The translations under genes and the position numbers were made by a program. Shown here piece after piece: positions 1-5,114 of a stretch of DNA of 5,263 nucleotides. A model generated the notes under the pieces. The model was given only the letters and a program-made list of their open reading frames with translations, ran no database searches and had not been told where the DNA came from. Each line of letters opens with the position of its first letter. Positions within the stretch are counted from its first letter, which is position 1. Source of the DNA: Planctomycetota bacterium (lineage in GTDB: Bacteria; Planctomycetota; Phycisphaerae; WQYP01); NCBI GenBank assembly GCA_021818565.1, contig JAKATV010000281.1:1-5263 (forward strand), in the 5' to 3' direction.

Positions 1-134
1 GGGATCGTGCTTGGTGAGGCGGTAACCGCGATGCCGAGTTCCGCCCCGGCGGTGAAAAAGTTGATGGTATCCGGCAGGCGGTGCCAGGCTCGATGGACGA
101 TGATCAATGAGGCTCCCGGTGCACGGGGATTCAT
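1..134 (-). CDS. Possible N-terminal fragment of an unidentified protein, cut by the window edge
   Basis: On the minus strand an open frame runs from an ATG at 134 to the left edge without a stop (44 complete codons, beginning MNPRAPGASLIIVHRAWHRL). The peptide has a protein-like mix of hydrophobic and polar segments and GC-rich third positions. It lies in the same direction as the membrane-protein gene to its right. There is no Shine-Dalgarno sequence in front of the ATG. The frame stays open upstream to a second ATG at 206, inside the MITE, with a GAGGG seven bases before it. The overlapping plus-strand frame is also open and shares the same third-codon positions, so codon bias cannot decide between the strands. 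I do not recognise the family; this could be non-coding. Confidence 0.3.
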   Translation of the reverse strand, partial: MNPRAPGASLIIVHRAWHRLPDTINFFTAGAELGIAVTASPSTI

Positions 135-166
135 GGGGCGCGGTGCCGAGGCACTGCGTCCAGGTT

Positions 167-276
167 CTAGTGCTCTGTCACAACAAAAAGTTGGGGTTCC
201 CAGCATGCCAAAACCCTCTATTCATCGCTTGTTCCAAGTCGCTGGACCCTAAAATTATGACGTGACAGAGCACTAG
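167..276. mobile_element. MITE-like element with IS630/Tc1-type ends, about 104-110 bp
   Basis: The ends are a perfect 15-bp inverted repeat: CTAGTGCTCTGTCAC at 167-181 and its reverse complement at 262-276. Beyond this, similarity continues imperfectly for about 18 more bases on each side. Both borders read CTAG, so a 104-bp element (170-273) would be flanked by duplicated TA at 168-169 and 274-275. TA duplication, with a preference for CTAG, is the known target behaviour of IS630-family elements. The interior is too short to encode a transposase and has no convincing gene, which fits a non-autonomous MITE. Removing the element plus one TA rebuilds a single CTAG. The family assignment is inferred from the target site and ends only. 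Confidence 0.6.
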
Positions 277-1589
277 GAGCCTGTCCGAGTAATGGTCGGC
301 TTGCGGGCTTTTTCCTGTTTTATAATTTCCAAGAGCTTGGGCAGGTGCTTTTGCATTTCCCGGGCCGTGGCAGATTCGGGATAGACATCCAGGACGCGCT
401 GGGCGATGGCCAATGCTTCCTGGTGCCGCTGACGTTTGATAAGATCGGCGTATTGCGTTTCCAGTTCATGGCGGGTTTGAATTTCGGCATTTTGCCGCAA
501 TGTGGCTAAATCGGCGCGGATTTTTTCGGCGAGTTTTTCCTCAGGGTAGCGCTCTAATATCTGTTGTGCCAAACTGCCGGCGCGAACCCATTGGCGATGA
601 TCGACCGAATCTTTATAGTCGCTAAGCAACATCGCCAGACCGTCCCGATGCCAGGCGTGATATTCCTGCCGAATCTGATTGAGCAGATCCTGAATGCCAG
701 GCTCATCGGGATAGCGGGCTTCGAGCGCATCGGTAATCTGCTGCACCTGATCCCAGGCGTTAATCGCCATGTAGTGCCGCAGGTTTTCGCGAGCCGCCCG
801 CAAATCCTGCTGAACTTTTTCACGTTGCTTATGGACCAGGTCATCGGTGAGAGTCTCGGCGAGTGGATCACCCGGAAGATTTTCCCGGATTTTTTTGATC
901 AGGTCTTGCGCCATGTTCCATTGTTCACTCTGGATGGCGGCTTGAACTTCCGCGGTCAGCGCCGCCTTTCGCTTTTCCAGAAGTCCGGTCGCCCATTGCT
1001 GACGCTGGGCTTCAGTAAGCAAGGCGGCATCACGCAGTTGTGTTAAAAGTTCCAGAATTTGCCCGGAGGCATCGGGCGACACGGTCGATGAGGCCGATAG
1101 GCCATCAGTTCCCGGCGGTTGCGTGCTTGCCGACGCGGCTTGGATCGATGCGGGCGGTGTTGCCAACGCTGTGCCGGCCGCCGGTGACACGATCTGATCA
1201 ACCGCCGAATGTAAATGCAGCAGGTGCCGCTCCATATTGGCGGAAATCTGCACCTGCTCCTGGGCACTGCGGGCCAGAAATCGGGAGTGCTTGAGCAGCA
1301 AAAGCTGCCCTCGGATAATAACCGCCAGCGCCAGGTAAATCAGAACTGTCAACAAGGCTCCCCCGATTATGCCCAGGGGCACTACCAGTGCCATGGGGCC
1401 GGGAACGCCGTTGTGCCGTGCTGCCGCAAACACAATGAGCGCAGAAATAATCGCAGCGCCCAGAATAATCCATACCAGGACCAGCAACAGTCCGCGCGTT
1501 ACCGTCATGCCGGCGGTGGACTCTGCAGCGTCATACAACGGGTTGGTGTTACCAGCCATGGAAGATGAAGAGGAGACTTCCTGCGACAT
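273..1589 (-). CDS. Membrane protein with two N-terminal transmembrane helices and C-terminal TPR-like helical repeats
   Basis: This is a 438-residue protein with no family I can name. The start is the ATG at 1589, because GGAGGT at 1599-1594 sits four bases upstream; an in-frame TTG at 1604 would place that site inside the gene. After a Ser-rich N-terminus come two strongly hydrophobic helices at about residues 32-56 and 65-92, separated by a short loop. An Arg/Lys/Gln-rich, probably coiled segment follows (about 93-135), then a low-complexity Ala/Ser/Thr/Pro linker (about 136-175). From about 205 to 420 there are four helical repeats of about 50 residues. They share a pattern of Trp or hydrophobic residue, A..L...I, then YP or LPG with a downstream L...L, as in TPR or related alpha-solenoids. 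This suggests a membrane-anchored scaffold or protein-binding role, which is inference. The TAG stop lies on the border of the MITE. The gene is divergent from arsD and has its own promoter, so a role in arsenic resistance is not implied. Confidence 0.88.
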   Translation of the reverse strand: MSQEVSSSSSMAGNTNPLYDAAESTAGMTVTRGLLLVLVWIILGAAIISALIVFAAARHNGVPGPMALVVPLGIIGGALLTVLIYLALAVIIRGQLLLLKHSRFLARSAQEQVQISANMERHLLHLHSAVDQIVSPAAGTALATPPASIQAASASTQPPGTDGLSASSTVSPDASGQILELLTQLRDAALLTEAQRQQWATGLLEKRKAALTAEVQAAIQSEQWNMAQDLIKKIRENLPGDPLAETLTDDLVHKQREKVQQDLRAARENLRHYMAINAWDQVQQITDALEARYPDEPGIQDLLNQIRQEYHAWHRDGLAMLLSDYKDSVDHRQWVRAGSLAQQILERYPEEKLAEKIRADLATLRQNAEIQTRHELETQYADLIKRQRHQEALAIAQRVLDVYPESATAREMQKHLPKLLEIIKQEKARKPTITRTGS

Positions 1590-1613
1590 ATGAACCTCCG
1601 ACAATGTACTGGG

Positions 1614-1642
1614 ATTGTAGTAGCAACCGGCCTGATTGCCAA
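1614..1642 (-). promoter_or_regulatory. Sigma70-type promoter of the minus-strand membrane-protein gene
   Basis: Read on the minus strand, TTGGCA (1642-1637) is followed after 17 bases by TACAAT (1619-1614), a near-consensus -35/-10 pair. Transcription would start near 1607, leaving a leader of under 20 nt that contains the GGAGGT ribosome binding site at 1599-1594. The -35 box is about 20 bp from that of the divergent ars promoter, so a regulator bound at the ars operator might also influence this one. Confidence 0.6.
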
Positions 1643-1661
1643 GGAAGGGAGCATGTACCGC

Positions 1662-1690
1662 TTGACTATATGCGTTAATGCATATATACT
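1662..1690 (+). promoter_or_regulatory. Promoter of the arsDA operon
   Basis: TTGACT (1662-1667) and TATACT (1685-1690) are separated by exactly 17 bases, a strong sigma70-like promoter. Start of transcription is expected near 1697, giving a leader of about 67 nt before arsD. The leader ends in an AAAGGAG ribosome binding site (1751-1757) six bases from the arsD ATG. It also contains a small TGCCCA/TGGGCA stem (1713-1718 with 1730-1735). The spacer is almost wholly occupied by a palindrome, consistent with repression by a bound dimer. Confidence 0.75.
1667..1686. promoter_or_regulatory. Palindromic operator inside the ars promoter, probable ArsR-type site
   Basis: TATATGCGTTAATGCATATA is a dyad in which 9 of 10 base pairs match. 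It fills the 17-bp spacer and touches both the -35 and -10 boxes. AT-rich dyads with ATAT-like arms overlapping promoters are typical of ArsR/SmtB-family repressors, which leave DNA on binding As(III). That this is an ArsR site is inferred from its placement and from the operon. No arsR gene is in the window, so the repressor would be encoded elsewhere. Confidence 0.55.
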
Positions 1691-1763
1691 AAGAAATGTG
1701 GTGCACAGGATTTGCCCATAGGAGCAACTTGGGCATCACCGCGAGTATTCAAAGGAGTCTTTT

Positions 1764-2399
1764 ATGACAACGGTATTTGAGGTATTTGATCCGGCGATGT
1801 GCTGTTCCACCGGCGTTTGCGGTCCGGATGTGGACCCCAAGTTGGTGCATTTTTCGGCCGATCTGGACTGGCTGAAAAGTCAGGGTGTTGACGTTCGGCG
1901 ATATAATCTTGCACACCAGCCAACGCAGTTCGCAAACCAGTCGGTGATACGCGAACTGCTTTCGAAAGCCGGAACAGCGGTACTGCCCGCAATTCTGGCC
2001 AATGGTACGTTGGTTAGCCAATCGCATTATCCATCCCGGGTTGAATTGGCAGCCATGGCGGGCTTGACGGCAGGATCTGAACCCGCGGAGCGCGACAGCC
2101 TGACGGCACCGATGCGGGAGCTTGCGGCATTGGCAGCGGCGGTCGGGGCCAATTGTGAATCGTGTTTTGAATTTCATCATGCGGCATTGCGTAAGCTCGG
2201 CGTATCGGCAGATGATATAGCCACGGTGGTGAGCATTGCCCAGCAGGTAAAGAACCGGGCGGCGGAACATCTGGATAAACTGGCGCAAGGCCATCTCGGC
2301 AGCCAGCAATCGGAAGTACCCTCCAGTTGCTGCGCCAGCACGCCGCCGGTCAACATTGGAACTACGGCCAAGAAGAAAACATCGTGTTGTGGCAACTGA
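1764..2399 (+). CDS. arsD: ArsD arsenic metallochaperone with an inserted AhpD/CMD-like redox domain
   Basis: The protein has 211 residues, against about 120 for classical ArsD. Residues 1-101 are an ArsD core: FDPAMCCSTGVCG carries the As(III)-binding cysteines C13, C14 and C19 (C12, C13 and C18 in the plasmid R773 protein), followed by the usual thioredoxin-like region with LP near 74 and YPSR..L near 89. ArsD binds arsenite in the cytoplasm and passes it to ArsA, raising the pump's affinity. Residues about 112-175 are not ArsD. They match the AhpD/carboxymuconolactone-decarboxylase fold, with E119, C131-ESC-C134 and H138, the same spacing as the E/CxxC/H catalytic set of mycobacterial AhpD. 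The tail then returns to ArsD character, with vicinal pairs C189-C190 and C208-C209 like the SGCC...SCC end of R773 ArsD. The extra domain therefore appears inserted before the tail. A redox role, such as keeping the cysteines reduced, is inference. The start is supported by AAAGGAG six bases upstream. The gene is first in the operon, 60 bp before arsA. Confidence 0.95.
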   Translation: MTTVFEVFDPAMCCSTGVCGPDVDPKLVHFSADLDWLKSQGVDVRRYNLAHQPTQFANQSVIRELLSKAGTAVLPAILANGTLVSQSHYPSRVELAAMAGLTAGSEPAERDSLTAPMRELAALAAAVGANCESCFEFHHAALRKLGVSADDIATVVSIAQQVKNRAAEHLDKLAQGHLGSQQSEVPSSCCASTPPVNIGTTAKKKTSCCGN

Positions 2400-2459
2400 C
2401 GTAGGCTGCTGCAGATACGATGACGGATGGAATATACGGTTGAATGGATGAGGTGTTTT

Positions 2460-4238
2460 ATGTCAATTCCATGGATTCCAAAACCCACGCGTTACATGTT
2501 TTTTACCGGGAAAGGCGGCGTTGGAAAAACGTCCCTGGCATGCGCTACCGCGGTAGCTTTAGCGGATTGCGGCAAGCGGGTGCTGCTGATCAGTACCGAT
2601 CCGGCCTCCAATGTGCAGCATGTCTTTCAGACCGAAATTAGTGAGACCGTGCCGACAGCAATTGCCGCTGTAGCCGGTCTTTCGGCGATCAATATCCGTC
2701 CGCAGGCCGCCGCGGAAGCTTACCGTCAGCGTGCCATTGCGCCCATGCGCGGTGTGCTTCCGGAAGAGGCCATCAAAAGCATGATCGAAGAGCTTTCCGG
2801 CTCATGTACCACGGAAATTGCGGCTTTTGATCAATTCACGGGGCTGTTGACCGATCCCGCCACCGCCACGAATTTCGATCACATCCTATTCGATACCGCC
2901 CCCACCGGTCATACCTTGCGACTTTTGAGTTTACCTTCGGCCTGGACAGATTTCTTTGATGGCAATAAACATGGAGCTTCCTGCATGGGCCCGGTTTCGG
3001 CATTGCAATCGCAGCGCCGACAATACGCCGAGGCGGTTGCCGCGTTGCATGACTCCGCCCATACGACACTGATACTGGTAAGCCGGCCAGATCGTCTGGC
3101 TCTGGCTGAAGCGGACCGCACCAGTGGCGATCTGGCCTCACTGGGCATGACGAACCAGCGTTTGGTCATCAACGGTGTATTTCACGCCACGCACACGCAT
3201 GATCCTCTCGCGGTGGCGATGGATCGGCGGTGCCGCGAGGCGCTGTCCAAGATGCCGCAAAATCTCGGCAAGTTGCCACAGGCCAAGGTTCCGCTGCGTA
3301 CTTTCAATCTCGTCGGCGTGGCCGCGCTGCGCGCCATTGTGGGATCAGGCGACACTGCGCCCACGGAATCTGGGCAGTTACTTGAAATGCCGGAATACGA
3401 CAATCTGGCAACCTTGGTCGATCAAATCGAAGCAGCCGGCCATGGAGCGGTATTGGTGTTGGGCAAAGGCGGTGTGGGGAAGACCACCATTGCAGCGGCG
3501 ATTGCCGTGACACTGGCGGATCGGGGCCATTCGGTTCATCTGACCACTACCGATCCGGCCGCGCATATTGAACAGACGGTAAACGACTCAGGCAGGCAGT
3601 TGACTCTTAGCAGGATTGATCCGGAAAAGGAAACCGCCCGATATCGCGAAATGGTCATGGCTTTGCGTGGCAAAGACCTTGACGCACAGGGGAAAGCGTT
3701 ATTGGAGGAAGATTTGCGATCACCATGCACGGAAGAGGTTGCGGTGTTCCACGCATTTTCCCAACGGCTTGATGAAGCGGAGGGTAAATTCGTGATTATC
3801 GATACGGCTCCGACCGGACATTCTCTGTTGCTGCTGGATGCCACCGGATCATATCATAGAGATGTGATGCGCAATTTAACCGGAAAGGCACAGATGCAGG
3901 TCAACACGGCTCTGATGAAATTGCAGAACCCCCAATACACCCGAACGGTGCTGGTGACATTGCCCGAAACAACTCCGATTCTTGAAGCCAGCGAATTGCA
4001 GGAAGATCTGCGTCGCGCCGGCGTTACCCCTTTCGCATGGGTCATTAACAGCAGTCTGCTGGCGGCCCGGCCCAGAGACACATTATTGGTCGCCCGCGCC
4101 AATGCGGAACTTGATAAGCTGGCCATGGTTGCTAAACGAACCGAACGCGTGGCCGTAATTCCATGGCTGGCCCAGGAACCGGTGGGCCTCAACGGGCTGC
4201 GGCAACTGTGCGCCTCTGACAGCGTGAGTGCGGTGTAA
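2460..4238 (+). CDS. arsA: ArsA, arsenite-stimulated ATPase of the arsenite efflux pump
   Basis: This 592-residue cytoplasmic ATPase couples ATP hydrolysis to As(III)/Sb(III) export through an ArsB-type membrane carrier, receiving metalloid from ArsD. It has two homologous halves. A1 has GKGGVGKT at 17-24 and DTAPTGH at 145-151; A2 has GKGGVGKT at 335-342 and DTAPTGH at 448-454. A linker lies around 300-325. The three metal-binding cysteines of the R773 enzyme (C113, C172, C422) are present as C116 (LSGSCTTE), C175 (GASCMGP) and C423 (RSPCTEE), and H148/H453 correspond to H151/H454. Length agrees with the 583-residue reference, so the gene looks intact and functional. The ATG at 2460 is chosen because GAGG lies six bases upstream and the N-terminus then matches the family. 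An in-frame ATG at 2427 would add 11 residues with no good ribosome site. It probably shares a transcript with arsD. No pump gene follows. Confidence 0.97.
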   Translation: MSIPWIPKPTRYMFFTGKGGVGKTSLACATAVALADCGKRVLLISTDPASNVQHVFQTEISETVPTAIAAVAGLSAINIRPQAAAEAYRQRAIAPMRGVLPEEAIKSMIEELSGSCTTEIAAFDQFTGLLTDPATATNFDHILFDTAPTGHTLRLLSLPSAWTDFFDGNKHGASCMGPVSALQSQRRQYAEAVAALHDSAHTTLILVSRPDRLALAEADRTSGDLASLGMTNQRLVINGVFHATHTHDPLAVAMDRRCREALSKMPQNLGKLPQAKVPLRTFNLVGVAALRAIVGSGDTAPTESGQLLEMPEYDNLATLVDQIEAAGHGAVLVLGKGGVGKTTIAAAIAVTLADRGHSVHLTTTDPAAHIEQTVNDSGRQLTLSRIDPEKETARYREMVMALRGKDLDAQGKALLEEDLRSPCTEEVAVFHAFSQRLDEAEGKFVIIDTAPTGHSLLLLDATGSYHRDVMRNLTGKAQMQVNTALMKLQNPQYTRTVLVTLPETTPILEASELQEDLRRAGVTPFAWVINSSLLAARPRDTLLVARANAELDKLAMVAKRTERVAVIPWLAQEPVGLNGLRQLCASDSVSAV

Positions 4239-4250
4239 GTGCTCCCCTGT

Positions 4251-4268
4251 CCGGCGTGATCCGGCCGG
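4251..4268 (+). terminator. Weak hairpin just after arsA, possible transcription end
   Basis: CCGGC (4251-4255) can pair with GCCGG (4264-4268) across an 8-nt loop, 12 bases after the arsA stop. There is no T-run after it, so it is not a standard intrinsic terminator. It could mark a Rho-dependent end or mean nothing. Confidence 0.2.
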
Positions 4269-4383
4269 CAAATTATGGTCGTGTGGGCCATTGTACGCCC
4301 CTTAGCGTGTTTTGATTACCCTTAATAAAGGGAACCATCCATCGCTTACATTTCGATTCGGGGCATCCGGATTGATGGGGATG

Positions 4384-4414
4384 GCCGCCCCAAGTGCGGT
4401 ACATGCGGGGCGGC
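4384..4414. repeat. GC-rich stem-loop downstream of arsA
   Basis: GCCGCCCC (4384-4391) is complementary to GGGGCGGC (4407-4414), with a 15-nt loop. In the loop, AAGTG (4392-4396) could instead pair with CACTT (4416-4420), giving a competing fold. A short T4 (4419-4422) lies just after the 3' arm, so this could slow or end arsDA transcription. It may equally be part of the repeat cluster. Confidence 0.35.
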
Positions 4415-4474
4415 ACACTTTTGGGGGTACGAAAACCTTTAAAATTATTACGAACGAAGCCGCTTGTCGATTTC

Positions 4475-4643
4475 GGCGTGGCAATTTTTCCGGGCGGGGT
4501 CACTATCGTTGTTGAATGGGTGGGATCGCGCCGATGCTATCCGGAACTCTCGGCTGCGGCGGGCACCCTTTCCGCGACGCGGCGGCACATTGAATGTGCC
4601 GGCTAACATCACGGATGAGGTCGCCCGGAAAAATTGCCACGCC
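4475..4643. repeat. 22-bp perfect inverted repeat pair, 169 bp end to end
   Basis: The left arm occupies 4475-4496 and begins GGCGTGGCAATTTTTCCGGG. The right arm at 4622-4643 is its exact reverse complement. Just outside the arms, GTCGAT occurs in direct orientation at 4466-4471 and 4645-4650, which could be a 6-bp target duplication around an element of about 173 bp, though three extra bases on the left make the tips unequal. The arms could be ends of a small mobile element, or could pair in RNA to form a long basal stem enclosing smaller dyads. The repeat itself is certain; its nature is not. Confidence 0.8.
4583..4601. repeat. 19-bp perfect palindrome inside the inverted-repeat element
   Basis: CGGCACATTGAATGTGCCG has 9-bp arms around one central base. 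As RNA it would form an 8-bp stem with a TGA loop; as DNA it could bind a dimeric protein. It overlaps one of the GGCGGCAC motif copies. No gene starts beside it, so an operator role is not supported. Confidence 0.6.
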
Positions 4644-4715
4644 AGTCGATATCAGGGCCATTTCATATGTTAAATTAAGCTCGCGCGGAGGGTATCATAT
4701 CCTTGAGGGGCGCTT

Positions 4716-5108
4716 TTATATCACGCAGGAGGCACCGGCTAAAAGCTCTAGAGCCTCCGGCGTTGCCATATCATCAACAATAATCATCATGTCCGTCAAA
4801 TGGCTGATTTGAACGATTCCTCGGAATTCCTTATTAACGTGCACCATATAAAAACGGGCCTCCGGTGGCAGATGCCTCCGCAAACCGACAAATGTCGCCA
4901 AACACGCACCGCTGAAGCAACTAAGCTGCTCTAATTCAAAAATCAATTTGCTGGGTTGGTAGCGGTGTGCGATCTCCAGCAGCTCTTGATGAAGTCTGGG
5001 CAGGAGTTCAAAGTTCATGCCAGCGTTTAACCGATAGTAAATTCGCCCTTCACCAAGTTCCATCACCGCCCCGAGCGTAAATTTCGTTTTATTTTTGTGT
5101 CCGAACAT
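4716..5108 (-). CDS. Small STAS-domain protein, anti-sigma-factor-antagonist-like, with an altered phosphosite
   Basis: The 130-residue protein has the size and pattern of a stand-alone STAS domain: an N-terminal beta pair (about 11-30), a helix (35-49), the central strand KLIFELEQL (54-62), a helix ending VGLRRHLP, a strand with FYMVHV (86-91), and a C-terminal VDDMATPEAL (111-120). STAS proteins of this kind usually bind anti-sigma factors or serve in phosphorylation-controlled switches in the cytoplasm. In typical members a DSSG motif follows the central strand and a serine is phosphorylated. Here a gapless alignment puts S66-G67-A68-C69 in that place, so both usual serine positions are Gly and Ala and the protein may not be regulated in the classical way. 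The start ATG at 5108 has only a weak GAAG-like site but lies 6 nt after the stop of the gene upstream, suggesting translational coupling. The partner and the process it serves are unknown. Confidence 0.75.
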   Translation of the reverse strand: MFGHKNKTKFTLGAVMELGEGRIYYRLNAGMNFELLPRLHQELLEIAHRYQPSKLIFELEQLSCFSGACLATFVGLRRHLPPEARFYMVHVNKEFRGIVQISHLTDMMIIVDDMATPEALELLAGASCVI

Positions 5109-5114
5109 TTCACT

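Larger units (their letters stand above)
4239..4715. other. Gene-free, repeat-rich spacer, possible insertion-sequence remnant
   Basis: This 477-bp stretch between arsA and the convergent STAS gene has only short open frames without ribosome sites or recognisable products. It holds loosely related motif copies: GGGGCGGCACACTTTTGGGG (within 4407-4427), GGCGTGGCAATTTTTCC (from 4475), GGCGGGCACCCTTTCCGCG (4558-4576), GGCGGCACATT (from 4581) and an inverted copy ending at 4643. Clusters of GTGGCA-A/C-TTTT-like repeats are familiar to me from the non-coding ends of IS21-family elements, where multiple repeats bind the transposase. That identification is tentative, since no istA or istB fragment is visible. 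CCCTT/AAGGG (4319-4332) forms another small stem. Confidence 0.35.

Noticed and set aside
7..252. Plus-strand open frame of 81 codons at the left edge
   Set aside because: It runs into the inverted-repeat element and ends there, has no ribosome binding site, and has an Arg/Met/Gly-rich composition unlike a natural protein. The minus-strand frame over 1-134 reads better.
564..1046. Plus-strand open frame of 160 codons opposite the membrane-protein gene
   Set aside because: It is antisense to a well-supported gene that has its own promoter, ribosome site and repeat structure. The translation shows no domain pattern.
1749..2309. Minus-strand open frame of 186 codons opposite arsD
   Set aside because: It is the shadow of a clearly recognised ArsD gene, rich in Arg and Cys, without a recognisable motif.
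2427..2459. Upstream ATG for arsA giving an 11-residue extension
   Set aside because: There is no good ribosome site before 2427, whereas GAGG precedes the ATG at 2460 and the resulting N-terminus matches known ArsA proteins.
3854..4291. Minus-strand open frame of 145 codons opposite the end of arsA
   Set aside because: It overlaps the conserved A2 half of ArsA, its product is Ser/Arg-rich with no family features, and it has no promoter or ribosome site.
4239..4715. CRISPR array as an explanation for the repeats
   Set aside because: The motif copies are degenerate, irregularly spaced and partly inverted, with no constant repeat-spacer length.
4312..4812. Short plus-strand frames (60-72 codons) in the spacer after arsA
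   Set aside because: They cross the repeats, lack ribosome sites and look non-protein-like; some also overlap the STAS gene antisense.
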